Shown here in pieces: positions 17,061-26,213 of a stretch of DNA of 46,363 nucleotides. The stretch is taken from NCBI GenBank assembly GCA_015491905.1, contig WGGC01000120.1, positions 1 through 46,363 on the forward strand, in the 5' to 3' direction. The DNA is from Bacteroidales bacterium. Its GTDB lineage: Bacteria; Bacteroidota; Bacteroidia; Bacteroidales; F082. Both the position numbers and the translations under genes were made by a program. Each line of letters starts with the position of its first letter. Positions within the stretch are counted from its first letter, which is position 1. The notes beneath the pieces were generated by a model. It was not told the origin of the DNA and did no database searches. It worked only from the letters and a program-made list of their open reading frames with translations.

Positions 17061-17513
17061 ATGATTAAAAAGCTTGGAATTATTTTTGTTATTTTTGGTT
17101 TGACGATGACTCTTAATCAAAGTTGTAAGAAAAAAGATGTACAAAGCAGCATTGACAGGAAAATTATTGAAGATTATGCATCGGCTCATCAATTAAATGG
17201 GAAATTTACATCATCAGGATTGTATTACGTTATTCAAAAACCAGGATCTTCCCAGCACCCTTCTTTGTCCTCAAATGTTACTGTTAATTACAAAGGTTAT
17301 TTTTTAGACGGCAAGGTATTTGACCAAAGAACGGCTAGTTTTTTGTTGTATGTTGTAATTACAGGATGGCAAGAAGGAATCCCATTAATAGGAACCGGAG
17401 GCAAGATTCTCCTGATTATACCTTCTAAACTTGCTTATGGTTCGACGGGAACTTCGGGAATTCCGCCAAATACCGTTTTAGCTTTTGAGGTTTCTTTAAT
17501 TTCGTTTAACTAG
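17061..17513 (+). CDS. FKBP-type peptidyl-prolyl isomerase lipoprotein
   Basis: A 150-residue lipoprotein that should help proline-limited protein folding in the periplasm or outer membrane. Residues 1-22 are a lipoprotein signal with Cys22 (LNQSC), followed by a charged linker. The FKBP domain covers about 58-149: VTVNYKGYFLDGKVFDQR, GWQEGIPLIGTGGKILLIIPSKLAYG and IPPNTVLAFEVSLISF. It lies 29 bases before the Ig-like lipoprotein gene on the same strand, so the two are probably co-transcribed. Isomerase activity is expected from the family, not shown. Confidence 0.9.
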   Translation: MIKKLGIIFVIFGLTMTLNQSCKKKDVQSSIDRKIIEDYASAHQLNGKFTSSGLYYVIQKPGSSQHPSLSSNVTVNYKGYFLDGKVFDQRTASFLLYVVITGWQEGIPLIGTGGKILLIIPSKLAYGSTGTSGIPPNTVLAFEVSLISFN

Positions 17514-17542
17514 TTATTTTTAGCTTTTTTGCTTTACAATGT

Positions 17543-19324
17543 ATGAAATGGTTTTTTCCCAAATATAAAAATTTCCTTATACAGTTTATTTTTTCTGTTT
17601 TTTTACTCTCAATTTGGAGTTGCGCAAGGCCAACAGCACCTACCGGAGGTCCAAAAGACCTTTCCCCACCAAAAGTTATTAAATGTGTTCCCCCTAATCA
17701 CTCGGCAAATTTTAAAGTTCATAAATTCACTATTTTTTTTAATGAGTATGTACAGCTTGACAAAATATATCAGCAATTGATGATTTCTCCACCATTAAAA
17801 CATATCCCTGATTTTAAGTTAAAAGGAAAATCATTAATAGTAAAACTTAAGGATACGCTAAAGAAAAATACCACTTATTCTGTTTTTTTTGGAAATGCTA
17901 TACAAGATTTAACAGAGGGCAATGCCTTAAAAAATTACACCTACGTGTTTTCAACCGGGAAATATGTTGACTCTTTAAGTTTGAGAGGTTTGGTAGTAAA
18001 CGCCGAAGATTTGACTCCTGAAAAAGAAGTAATGGTAATGTTATATCCGGCTCCTAATATAAATAAAGCTGTAGATACAATGCCAATACATGGGAAACCT
18101 TATTATTTGAGCAGAACCAATGATAAAGGGTACTTTTATTTTTCAGGGTTAGCTGATACCACCTTTTTATTATTTGCCTTACAGGATAAAAATAATAGCT
18201 TAACCTTTGATCAGCCAAATGAAAAAATTGCTTTTATTGATAGTGTGGTACGTCCACAGTACAGGCCTAAGCCTGTATTAGATTCTGCATTACTTGATTC
18301 TGTCAAATCACTGCCAAAATATAAATATCAGCGTGTAGAAGATTCCCTAAAAAATTTAGCGGACTCTATTGCTAATTCACATCTGAAATTATATGAGTTA
18401 TATATGTTTCAACAACCTGCTTCATCTTTGAGGCTTACCGATGCCAAGTTAGTTAGAAGAAATACTGTTGAGTTTGTTTTCAACAAGAAGGCTGAAAACA
18501 TTAAAATAATTTCTCCTCAATTAAATGACTCGGCAATTAATTTTATAGAAAAATGGAATGTGGGTAGAGATAGTTTGCTATGGTTTTTACATGAGCCTCA
18601 CCAGGATTCGTTAACATTTTTTATTTATAAAGGAGATAAAATAATTGATACTGTTAGGTTAAGAGCAATTCCGAAAGAAAAAATATTAAAAAGAAAGAAA
18701 AAGAATAAAAAAGAAAAAAAATTATATCTGTCATGGTCATCTAATATAATGGGTATAATTAAACCCGGAGAAAAACTTATTATTAATTTTAAGCAGCCTG
18801 TTTCCATAATAAACTTTGATTCTGTTTTATTTGTGTCGGGAAAAGATACAGTATTGGATCCTCCAAAATACTTTAAGGATAGTTTTAAAATGCAGCTTGT
18901 TATTCCATTTAAGGTTATTCCCGGAACAAATTATCACTTGATAATTCCTGATTCTTCTATCGTAAACTGGAATGGATTATTTAATCAAAGAATTAGTCTC
19001 ACATTTAGAGCAAAACCAGAAAAAGATTATGGTATAGTTGTTTTTAAGGTATTTCCATATGTAACAGGGCATTACATTATACAAATGATAAAAAATAAAG
19101 ATAAAGTTATAGAAGAAAAGTATTTCTCTGGAAGTGGAGAAGTTGTTTTTAGAAATATTAATCCCGGAAAATATAATTTCCGCCTTATTTTTGATACTAA
19201 CAATAATGGAAAATGGGATCCGGGAAATTACTTTCTGGGTGTTGAGCCTGAAAAAGTATTAGAATATCCTAAAACAGTAACAATTAGAGCAAATTGGAAT
19301 ATTTATGAAAAATGGAAATTTTAG
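17543..19324 (+). CDS. Ig-like (Big_5) domain lipoprotein
   Basis: A 593-residue predicted outer-membrane lipoprotein of a family common in Bacteroidota. The signal ends at lipobox SIWSC (Cys27), followed by ARPTAPTGGPKDLSPPKV, the typical start of this family. Residues about 40-135 form a bacterial Ig-like Big_5/SbsA domain (PPNHSANFKVHKFTIFFNEY). The middle part (about 235-290) is rich in Ser/Asp repeats and not recognisable. Near the C-terminus, FRLIFDTNNNGKWDPGNYFLG resembles a calcium-binding SdrD-B-like turn. The function is unknown; a cell-surface structural role is only a guess. The stop codon overlaps that of the convergent arsR-type gene. Confidence 0.82.
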   Translation: MKWFFPKYKNFLIQFIFSVFLLSIWSCARPTAPTGGPKDLSPPKVIKCVPPNHSANFKVHKFTIFFNEYVQLDKIYQQLMISPPLKHIPDFKLKGKSLIVKLKDTLKKNTTYSVFFGNAIQDLTEGNALKNYTYVFSTGKYVDSLSLRGLVVNAEDLTPEKEVMVMLYPAPNINKAVDTMPIHGKPYYLSRTNDKGYFYFSGLADTTFLLFALQDKNNSLTFDQPNEKIAFIDSVVRPQYRPKPVLDSALLDSVKSLPKYKYQRVEDSLKNLADSIANSHLKLYELYMFQQPASSLRLTDAKLVRRNTVEFVFNKKAENIKIISPQLNDSAINFIEKWNVGRDSLLWFLHEPHQDSLTFFIYKGDKIIDTVRLRAIPKEKILKRKKKNKKEKKLYLSWSSNIMGIIKPGEKLIINFKQPVSIINFDSVLFVSGKDTVLDPPKYFKDSFKMQLVIPFKVIPGTNYHLIIPDSSIVNWNGLFNQRISLTFRAKPEKDYGIVVFKVFPYVTGHYIIQMIKNKDKVIEEKYFSGSGEVVFRNINPGKYNFRLIFDTNNNGKWDPGNYFLGVEPEKVLEYPKTVTIRANWNIYEKWKF

Positions 19325-19620
19325 CTTTCATTACATCTGTTAATACATTCCAAAATTTCTGTAATGGTATGGCTCCTTAAAGAATAAAATATTTTTTTAC
19401 CAATTCTTTTTGAGACCAAAACATTTTTTCCTTTAAGGATATTTAAATGGTGCGACGCTGTAGCTTGTTCAATATTAAGAGATTTATATATATCAGTAAC
19501 ACTTAATGTTCCTTTCTCACTTAATAATTCTATAATAGCAATCCGCATAGGATGAGAAATAGCTCTTAATTTACCTGCTGCTAATTCTAACTTGTCTGAA
19601 TCTATATTTAAATTGATCAT
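19321..19620 (-). CDS. ArsR/SmtB-family winged-helix regulator
   Basis: A 99-residue single-domain repressor. The winged helix-turn-helix is clear: LRAISHPMRIAIIELLSEKG, LSVTDIYKSLNIEQATASHHLNIL, and the wing LVSKRIGKKIFYSL. The usual alpha-3 metal motif (ELCVCD) is absent, so it is not an ArsR/SmtB metal sensor of the classic kind. Two cysteines at the C-terminus (Cys92, Cys96 in ECINRC) could sense redox, sulfide or metal; this is inference. No obvious target gene is adjacent on the same strand. Self-regulation is suggested by a small inverted repeat before its -7 box. Confidence 0.87.
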   Translation of the reverse strand: MINLNIDSDKLELAAGKLRAISHPMRIAIIELLSEKGTLSVTDIYKSLNIEQATASHHLNILKGKNVLVSKRIGKKIFYSLRSHTITEILECINRCNES

Positions 19621-19636
19621 AATCTTAATTTTTTTG

Positions 19637-19644
19637 CAAAAGTA
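19637..19644 (-). promoter_or_regulatory. -7 box of the arsR-type gene
   Basis: The minus strand reads TACTTTTG, matching TAnnTTTG, 16 bases before the start codon. Confidence 0.55.
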
Positions 19645-19649
19645 TAACT

Positions 19650-19666
19650 TATATTAAAATAATATA
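19650..19666. promoter_or_regulatory. AT-rich inverted repeat, possible ArsR-type operator
   Basis: TATATTA-AAA-TAATATA, a perfect 7-bp inverted repeat, lies 5 bases upstream of the -7 box. ArsR-family operators are often AT-rich palindromes in this position, but in AT-rich DNA such repeats also occur by chance. Confidence 0.3.
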
Positions 19667-19723
19667 TATACATATATGATAAAAAAGCATATTTTATATT
19701 CTTTCTAAATAAAAAAGAGTTTT

Positions 19724-21370
19724 TTAATTATAAATGGTGGTAAAAGAGAAAGTTCTACCATCAAAGAGTCCTTTATCACTTAGTTTTAAATCCGGGATAA
19801 CCAAAAGGGCCATAAAAGAGAGAGTCATAAATGGTGCTTGTAATGTTACTCCCATTTTTTTTAATTGAGAATTCATGTTTTTATATTTTTTAGCAACATG
19901 ATACCCATCTTCCTCCGACATTAATCCGGCTACAGGTAAGGATAAAAGTTCCGTTTTGTTATCATCAGTAACAATACAAATTCCACCTTTTGAATTAACA
20001 AGTGTATTAACGGCTTCTGCTATCAACTCATCACTGGTTCCGATAGCAATAATATTATGACTGTCGTGGGCTACTGTAGAGGCAAATGCGCCTTTTTTCA
20101 GGCCAAAATTTTTAATAAAGGCAACACTGGGGTTAGCATTTTCATAACGGTTTAGAACTGTCATTTTTAAAATATCCCTTTCAACATCACTAACTATATT
20201 ATTATTTTCTATTTTTGGTTCCAGATGTAAAATACCCGTAATTAATTCTCCATCATAAGCTTCAATCACTTTAATTTTTTCCCCTTTAGCTGGAATAAAT
20301 AAATCATTTATTGAAATTGGTGATGCATTGAAGTTATTAGGTGTTTTTTCAGGTGCCTGATTAATAAGGGTTTTTCCTTTTTCTGCAACTTTAATACCGT
20401 CAATATAAGTTGCTTTTATATTAAAATCAATTAAGTTGTCTACAATAATCATATCTGCAGCATCTCCTGGTTGTAAAATTCCAACATCAAGATTATAATG
20501 TTCAATTGGGTTTATGATAGCACTTTTCAAAACTGTCATTGAATCATAACCTTTAGCAATGGCTCTTTTAACGAGATCGTTAATATGCCCTTCTACTAAA
20601 CTGTCGGGATGCCTGTCATCGGAACAGAATAATACTTTATCAGGATGTTCTTTCAATAAATCTACCAATGCCTCAAAGTTTTTTGCGGCACTACCTTCAC
20701 GAATTTGAATTTTCATTCCATAACGAATTTTTTCAAGAGCCTCTTCCATGGTAAAACATTCATGATCTGTTGAAACTCCGGCTTCAGCATATTTTCGGGC
20801 ATCTTCTCCTTTTACTCCGGGAGCATGCCCGTCGATAGGTTTATTATATTTTTTAGCAATCTCAATCTTTTTCATTTCTGAAGGGTCATGATTTATTACT
20901 CCGGGGAAATTCATCATTTCTGATAAATAATGAATTTCTTCTCTCTTTAGCAAATTGTCGAGCTCTTTTTCTGTAAACTTTGCTCCGGAAGTTTCAAAGG
21001 GTGTTGCAGGAACACATGCCGGAGCACCAAAATAAAATTTGAAAGGTACCTTCTTACCGTTTTCTATCATAAAGTTTACCCCATTAACACCTAAAACATT
21101 AGCAATTTCATGAGGATCCGAAACTGTACAAACAGTACCGTGAACAACAGCCAATCGGGCAAATTCCGATGGAATAAGCATAGAACTTTCCACATGAATA
21201 TGGGAGTCTATTAATCCGGGAAGAATTGTTTGATCCTCAGTAATATTTTCGTCTTTTATAATTTTATCTATTTTACCATTTTTTACAATAACAGTACCTT
21301 TAAAAATAACTTCTTCTTTCAGGTCTACAATATTTCCTGATAAACTAAATGTGTTTGATTTACTTTTCAT
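19724..21370 (-). CDS. ade: Adenine deaminase
   Basis: Converts adenine to hypoxanthine and ammonia in purine salvage. The protein is of the amidohydrolase Ade type (COG1001), 548 residues from the start chosen here. Metal-binding and family blocks are LPGLIDSHIHVESSML, VVHGTVCTVSDPHEIANVLG, GVSTDHECFTMEEAL and VLFCSDDRHPDSLVEGHINDLV. The C-terminal half has VAHDSHNIIAIGTSDELIAEAVN and ends DGRTFSFTTIYN. An upstream in-frame ATG at 21391 would add seven residues (MFFYFCK), but it lies upstream of the -7 box at 21375-21382, so MKSKSNTF is the more likely N-terminus. That start lies only four bases beyond the box, suggesting a leaderless mRNA. Confidence 0.93.
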   Translation of the reverse strand: MKSKSNTFSLSGNIVDLKEEVIFKGTVIVKNGKIDKIIKDENITEDQTILPGLIDSHIHVESSMLIPSEFARLAVVHGTVCTVSDPHEIANVLGVNGVNFMIENGKKVPFKFYFGAPACVPATPFETSGAKFTEKELDNLLKREEIHYLSEMMNFPGVINHDPSEMKKIEIAKKYNKPIDGHAPGVKGEDARKYAEAGVSTDHECFTMEEALEKIRYGMKIQIREGSAAKNFEALVDLLKEHPDKVLFCSDDRHPDSLVEGHINDLVKRAIAKGYDSMTVLKSAIINPIEHYNLDVGILQPGDAADMIIVDNLIDFNIKATYIDGIKVAEKGKTLINQAPEKTPNNFNASPISINDLFIPAKGEKIKVIEAYDGELITGILHLEPKIENNNIVSDVERDILKMTVLNRYENANPSVAFIKNFGLKKGAFASTVAHDSHNIIAIGTSDELIAEAVNTLVNSKGGICIVTDDNKTELLSLPVAGLMSEEDGYHVAKKYKNMNSQLKKMGVTLQAPFMTLSFMALLVIPDLKLSDKGLFDGRTFSFTTIYN

Positions 21371-21374
21371 TTTG

Positions 21375-21382
21375 CAAAAGTA
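21375..21382 (-). promoter_or_regulatory. -7 box of ade
   Basis: The minus strand reads TACTTTTG, matching TAnnTTTG, only 4 bases before the chosen ade start codon. If it is the promoter, transcription would begin at or next to the ATG. Confidence 0.5.
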
Positions 21383-21478
21383 AAAAAACAAAAGGAGTAG
21401 AAGTAATTTTTAACTTTCGTATAAATAAAAAATATTATTAAAAAAATTACCGGAACATAAAGAACACAGTTTTTTATG

Positions 21479-21486
21479 TAAATTTG
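21479..21486 (+). promoter_or_regulatory. -7 box for the MBL-fold hydrolase gene
   Basis: TAAATTTG, a perfect TAnnTTTG match, 42 bases before the start codon of the plus-strand gene at 21529. Confidence 0.5.
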
Positions 21487-21528
21487 TTTGAATATAAAAG
21501 AATGTTTTTTTGAAAAATCTTACTAGAC

Positions 21529-22374
21529 ATGAAATTAACACCAATAGAAACAGGAAATTTTAAATTAGACGGAGGAGCAATGTTTGGAGTGGTTCCAAAA
21601 GTAATGTGGTCAAAAGTGTATCCCGCTGATGAAAACAATCTGGCTAATTGGGCTATGCGTTGCCTTTTAATAGAATACGGAGATAGGAAGATTCTTATTG
21701 ATAATGGCATTGGAAATAAACAGGATCAGAAATTTTTAAGCCATTATTATTTAAATGGAACTGCAACTTTAGAAAAATCTTTGGCTAATAGTGGTGTTAA
21801 ACCTGAAGATATTACTGATATGGTATTAACACACATGCATTTTGACCATTGTGGAGGGAGTGTAAAGTATACCTCTGATCATTCCGGGTTTGAACTGGCT
21901 TTCCCAAATGCTACTTATTGGGTAAGTAAAAAACAATATAATTGGGCAACTCATCCAAATCGTAGAGAAAAAGCATCTTTTTTAAAGGAAAACATATTGC
22001 CAATTGAAGAAAGCGGGCATTTAAAATTGGTTGAAGAGGAGGGAGAATATATCCCGGGTATTGAGTTTAAAATTTATGATGGGCATACTGATGGACAGAT
22101 AATTCCTCATATTCATATAAATAATAATGTTGTAGCTTACATGGCTGATTTGATGCCTTCAACAGCTCATATACCTATGCCTTGGATAATGGCTTACGAT
22201 ACAAGGCCTTTACAAACTTTAAAAGATAGAGAAAGGTTTTATAAGGAAGCGTTAGGTAATGATTATATTTTGTTTTTTGAACACGATTTATATCATGAAG
22301 CCTGCACATTAGAAGATACCCCTAAAGGTGCCCGCGTTAGAAAAGCAGGAAAATTGAAAGACTTTATTGCATAA
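21529..22374 (+). CDS. MBL-fold metallo-hydrolase
   Basis: A 281-residue metallo-beta-lactamase-fold hydrolase. The two-metal site is complete: THMHFDHCGG gives His102, His104, Asp106 and His107; the later ligands are in DGHTDGQ, YMADLMPS and FFEHD. The overall pattern (ETGNFKLDGGAMFGVVPK near the start, and SKKQYNWATHPNRREKASF) resembles the YtnP/AHL-lactonase-like branch, which includes quorum-quenching lactonases. Many relatives have unknown substrates, so lactonase activity is only a possibility. It is a single gene with its own -7 box, between ade (divergent) and the glucosaminidase gene (convergent). Confidence 0.9.
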   Translation: MKLTPIETGNFKLDGGAMFGVVPKVMWSKVYPADENNLANWAMRCLLIEYGDRKILIDNGIGNKQDQKFLSHYYLNGTATLEKSLANSGVKPEDITDMVLTHMHFDHCGGSVKYTSDHSGFELAFPNATYWVSKKQYNWATHPNRREKASFLKENILPIEESGHLKLVEEEGEYIPGIEFKIYDGHTDGQIIPHIHINNNVVAYMADLMPSTAHIPMPWIMAYDTRPLQTLKDRERFYKEALGNDYILFFEHDLYHEACTLEDTPKGARVRKAGKLKDFIA

Positions 22375-22424
22375 AGCCTTTTTAGGTTCTGTTAAGATTA
22401 AATAATACCAATTGGAATTAATAT

Positions 22425-23279
22425 TTAGTCTTTAAAATAGTAGGGGTTAATACGATAATGATTGAACCTGTTGAGGTTATTGTATTTTATTAAATTAGAA
22501 ACCTCATTAACATATTCATCACCTCTTTCGGAATATTGTTGTAATCCTTTGATTATAATGTATGGATTGTCGGTTTTCTGAAGTAATTGCCTCAACTTTT
22601 TATAAGGTTTTCCTGTTGCTATCATTAAGTTATATGCTTCAATGGAAGCTTCGAGAGAAGGAAATTTCCTAAGGAAAATCTCTTTCCCATCTCTTGTTTT
22701 TAAAGCTGATATTCTTGAATGGTTAGGGTCAAACGACCACATTCCAAAAGGATTATTGGCATCAATAAAAAAGCGGGATGTTCCCCAACCACTTTCTATT
22801 GCTGATTGTGCAAGTACAATACTTGGTGGAACAGGATGTAGCCGGCGGATTAATATTTTTATTTGTTTTGTTTTAAAAGTAACTTTTAAACTATCCATAT
22901 AAAGTTCCTCTTCAGGTGATAGTTTTTCTTTTTTTGAAAGTTCTATTACTTTATTTCGAGTTATTTCAATTTTTCTTTGAGCCAATAAAACAGCGGGTAA
23001 CATCATGTCAAAGAATTTTTTCTTACGTATATTAACCGGTAATGTATCTAAAGGGATTGCCTTTGTATAAATAACTGGAGGAACCAGAGAATCAGTAATA
23101 TTAATAATGTCCAGAGGGTTATTTATTTTTTTCTTGACAATTGTTAATGGAGGATCTTTCTTTTCGGTTTTCCCTTTTTTTATGTATTGTTGGCATCCGC
23201 TGTTAAACGATAAAATTAAAATGATGATAACCCAGGTAAAAGTTTCTTTAACTTTATTATTGGTTTCCTGGAAATCCAT
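22425..23279 (-). CDS. Glucosaminidase-domain lipoprotein (Bax-like)
   Basis: A 284-residue predicted lipoprotein with a glucosaminidase domain that should cleave peptidoglycan glycan strands. The signal segment is long and ends in lipobox NSGC (Cys29). The catalytic region at about 150-190 reads VPPSIVLAQSAIESGWGTSR, with the expected catalytic Glu in AIESGWG, then NNPFGMWSF. This is the pattern of E. coli Bax and of FlgJ-type glucosaminidases. The last part, LQQYSERGDEYVNEVSNLIKYNNLNRFN, also matches Bax. No operon partner is seen. The role in wall turnover is family-based inference. Confidence 0.88.
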   Translation of the reverse strand: MDFQETNNKVKETFTWVIIILILSFNSGCQQYIKKGKTEKKDPPLTIVKKKINNPLDIINITDSLVPPVIYTKAIPLDTLPVNIRKKKFFDMMLPAVLLAQRKIEITRNKVIELSKKEKLSPEEELYMDSLKVTFKTKQIKILIRRLHPVPPSIVLAQSAIESGWGTSRFFIDANNPFGMWSFDPNHSRISALKTRDGKEIFLRKFPSLEASIEAYNLMIATGKPYKKLRQLLQKTDNPYIIIKGLQQYSERGDEYVNEVSNLIKYNNLNRFNHYRINPYYFKD

Positions 23280-23347
23280 ATATTTGATTTTAGTTAATAC
23301 TTTTTTAAAACTAGAATAGTTATTTTGGCCGGCAAAGATATGGTTTT

Positions 23348-24358
23348 TTATTTTCTGCCTGTCAGTGATTTGGGTATCCTGCCTTGATTTATAGATTCAG
23401 ATCGTAAACGACGTCCAACAATTTTTTCAACAATTTTTCCTGTACTTAATATTTTGTCTATATCCAGGTTAGTTTCTATTCCCATTTCATCCATCATTAC
23501 TACCATGTCTTCAGTGCTAACCAGCCCAACCTCTCCGGGATTATTATAATAATAATTGCCTGTCCCTGAAACAGGCACTCCATCAACAAAATTAGCTGGC
23601 TGGCCACCTATTCCACCCATGGTAGATTCGAAATTGGTAACTCCTGCTTGAAGAGCAGCTAAAATATTTGCCAGTCCCCATCCTCTGGTTGTGTGAAAAT
23701 GAGCAATTTGCTTATGTGGATTTTTTATGTTTTTAAGAAGCATAGAGAAATATTGATATACCCGGTCAGGTGATGCAGACCCGTCATGATCAGCATGTTC
23801 TACATCGTTGGCACCAATATCAAACCAACGTTTTGTAAAAGCTATTGCATCTTCCATTTTTGTGGGCCCTTCAATTGGGCATCCCCAAATAGTACTTACT
23901 GTTCCGTTAACTTTTATGCCGGCAGCACGGGCTTTAGGAATCCACTCCTCAGCCATTTTCCAATATTCGTTTAATGTAAGGCCTGAATTTTTCTTTTGAT
24001 GCGATTCGCTTGTAGAAACCATTAATAGGATTCTGTCGGGGCCGTAACCATCTAATTTTGCATTTATGGCTCTTTCTATAGCTCTTTCCCTTATTGTTAC
24101 AGCGGTAAGCATTACATCATTTATTTTATTTTTAACTCTTTTAGAATTTCTGATTTTTTTAAATAAATTATCAGCATCTTTAAATTGTGGCATTCCTTTG
24201 GGGTTACCAAAATTAGTTACTTCAAGATGTTTGAATCCACTTAAAATAAGTTCTTCTAAAAGCCACACTTTTGCTTCAGTGGGAATAAATTTTTCTTCAT
24301 GTTGAAAACCGTCTCTAACGGTAATATCACCGATAACAACTTTTTTAGGATAATTCAT
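23348..24358 (-). CDS. HMG-CoA-lyase-like protein (atypical active site)
   Basis: A 336-residue TIM-barrel protein of the HMGL/pyruvate carboxyltransferase superfamily. HMG-CoA lyase splits 3-hydroxy-3-methylglutaryl-CoA into acetyl-CoA and acetoacetate. It keeps the metal/active-site pair Arg15-Asp16 (VRDGFQ), His220 and His222 (AHFHTTRGWGLANI) and the STED block. The signature cysteine of the lyase motif GLGGCPY is Gln253 here (GGIGGQPANF), followed by an insert rich in Asn/Tyr. The usual HxHDTYG is HFHTTRG. It lies divergent from, and 232 bases away from, a leucine-type operon that otherwise has no lyase, so a C-C lyase role in that pathway fits the context. A different acyl-CoA lyase or aldolase specificity is possible. 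Confidence 0.75.
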   Translation of the reverse strand: MNYPKKVVIGDITVRDGFQHEEKFIPTEAKVWLLEELILSGFKHLEVTNFGNPKGMPQFKDADNLFKKIRNSKRVKNKINDVMLTAVTIRERAIERAINAKLDGYGPDRILLMVSTSESHQKKNSGLTLNEYWKMAEEWIPKARAAGIKVNGTVSTIWGCPIEGPTKMEDAIAFTKRWFDIGANDVEHADHDGSASPDRVYQYFSMLLKNIKNPHKQIAHFHTTRGWGLANILAALQAGVTNFESTMGGIGGQPANFVDGVPVSGTGNYYYNNPGEVGLVSTEDMVVMMDEMGIETNLDIDKILSTGKIVEKIVGRRLRSESINQGRIPKSLTGRK

Positions 24359-24590
24359 AAAAAGATAAAATTAATTATTGTATTTGTGTAAAACTGTATA
24401 TTGTCGAGGGGCTAAAATACAGAATTATTTTGAAATATGTAATAACTGTAATTTGATTTTATTTATACGTGTTTCACCTGTTTTTAGGTAATTAATGTTG
24501 TTAATATGATAAAAAATTGACTATTTTTTCTTAAACTTGCATTCCCTTATAAAAGAAATTTTTGGATAATTACATTAAAATTTTTTAATC

Positions 24591-26198
24591 TTGTATAAAT
24601 TAACTACCAAAATTGACATTCATTCTGAAGAATTTATTAGTAATAGAAAAGCGTTTTTAAATATTTTGGATGAATACCGGAAAATTTTAGAACAACATAC
24701 CAGAGGAGGTTCAGAAAATTCAATAAAAAAGCATAAAAAAAGAGGAAAGTTGTTAGCCCGTGAAAGGGTAAATTTATTAGTGGATTCAAATACCCCTTTT
24801 ATAGAACTATCTCCTCTTGCTGCCTATAAACAATACAATGATGACTTCCCCTCTGCAGGAATTGTTACCGGTATTGGAGTGATTCAAGGACGGGAAACTG
24901 TTATTATTGCTAATGATGCTACTGTTAAAGGTGGTACATATATGCAATATACAGTAAAAAAACACTTGCGTGCCCAGCAAGTTGCTATTGAGAATCATTT
25001 ACCATGTGTATATATGGTAGATTCAGGAGGAGCCTTTTTACCTGAACAGGACACTGTTTTTCCCGATTCTCAACATTTCGGCCGTTTTTTCTATAATCAG
25101 GCTCGTATGTCTGCAATGGGAATTCCTCAAATTTCTATTGTTATGGGTTCTTGTACAGCAGGTGGTGCTTATGTTCCTGCTATGAGTGATGAAACTATTA
25201 TTGTTAAGGAGCAGGGAACTATATTTTTGGGCGGGCCTCCACTTGTTAAAGCAGCTACCGGCGAAGAAGTAACGGCAGAAGAACTGGGAGGCGCAGAAGT
25301 GCATACTTCCATGTCAGGTGTGGCCGATCACTTTGCTTTAAATGACAGGCATGCTATACAAATTTGTAGAAATATTTTTGAAAATTTAGAACCTGTTGAT
25401 AAACAGGATCTCGATATTTTACCTCCCGAAGAACCATTATATGATCCATATGAATTATATGGTTTGGTACCTGTTGATTTAAAAAAACTGATTGACCCCA
25501 GAGAAATTATTATGAGGATGGTAGATGGGAGCCGTTTTCAGGAGTTTAAAGCTAAATATGCTACAACGGTGGTTACCGGATTTGCCAGAATAATGGGTTT
25601 TCCTGTAGGAATTATTGCCAATTATGGCGTTCTTTTTTCCGAGTCAGCGTTAAAAGTTACTCATTTTATTGAATTATGTAATGCACGAAAAATTCCACTT
25701 GTCTTTTTGCAGAATATTACCGGATTTATTGTAGGAAAAGATTTTGAACGTGGAGGTATTGCTAAAGATGGAGCTAAAATGGTACATGCCGTTTCAAATG
25801 CAAATGTTCCTAAATTTACAATAATTTTTGGCGGATCTTTTGGAGCAGGAAATTATGGAATGGCTGGAAGAGCTTATGACCCAAGACTTTTGTTTATGTG
25901 GCCAAATGCCAAAATTTCTGTTATGGGTGGAGAACAGGCTGCTAACGTTTTGGCAACCGTTAAAATGGATCAGCTGAAAGCAAAGGGTATTGATATGACG
26001 CAGGAAGAAATTGATAAATTAAAGGCTCCCATTCTCGAAAAATATGAACGGGAAGGATCTGCTCTTTACAGTACTTCCAGAATTTGGGATGACGGTATAA
26101 TTGATCCTGTTGATACGAGAAAAGTTTTGGCCATGGGGATAGCGATGTCCTTAAATAAAAAATACCCGGATCCAAATTATGGGATTTTCAGAATGTAA
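24591..26198 (+). CDS. Acyl-CoA carboxylase beta subunit (methylcrotonyl-CoA type)
   Basis: Carboxyltransferase subunit that moves CO2 from biotin to an acyl-CoA. The 535 residues match MccB (3-methylcrotonyl-CoA carboxylase) more than propionyl-CoA types. Visible blocks are [93 protein letters not shown] and [15 protein letters not shown]. The frame is closed upstream at 24576-24578 and holds no ATG near its start, so TTG at 24591 is the most likely start codon. It is first in a six-gene operon. Geranyl-CoA carboxylase is the main alternative in this subfamily. Confidence 0.9.
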   Translation: MYKLTTKIDIHSEEFISNRKAFLNILDEYRKILEQHTRGGSENSIKKHKKRGKLLARERVNLLVDSNTPFIELSPLAAYKQYNDDFPSAGIVTGIGVIQGRETVIIANDATVKGGTYMQYTVKKHLRAQQVAIENHLPCVYMVDSGGAFLPEQDTVFPDSQHFGRFFYNQARMSAMGIPQISIVMGSCTAGGAYVPAMSDETIIVKEQGTIFLGGPPLVKAATGEEVTAEELGGAEVHTSMSGVADHFALNDRHAIQICRNIFENLEPVDKQDLDILPPEEPLYDPYELYGLVPVDLKKLIDPREIIMRMVDGSRFQEFKAKYATTVVTGFARIMGFPVGIIANYGVLFSESALKVTHFIELCNARKIPLVFLQNITGFIVGKDFERGGIAKDGAKMVHAVSNANVPKFTIIFGGSFGAGNYGMAGRAYDPRLLFMWPNAKISVMGGEQAANVLATVKMDQLKAKGIDMTQEEIDKLKAPILEKYEREGSALYSTSRIWDDGIIDPVDTRKVLAMGIAMSLNKKYPDPNYGIFRM

Positions 26199-26213
26199 TT
26201 TCGTTAAATTAAA

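Noticed and set aside
18625-18807. Minus-strand ORF inside the Ig-like lipoprotein gene
   Set aside because: Its phenylalanine-rich sequence mirrors a lysine-rich (aaa/aag) segment of the real gene on the other strand.
22375-22424. Possible terminator between the convergent MBL hydrolase and glucosaminidase genes
   Set aside because: Only a short CCAATTGG palindrome is present, with no stem-loop plus T-run.
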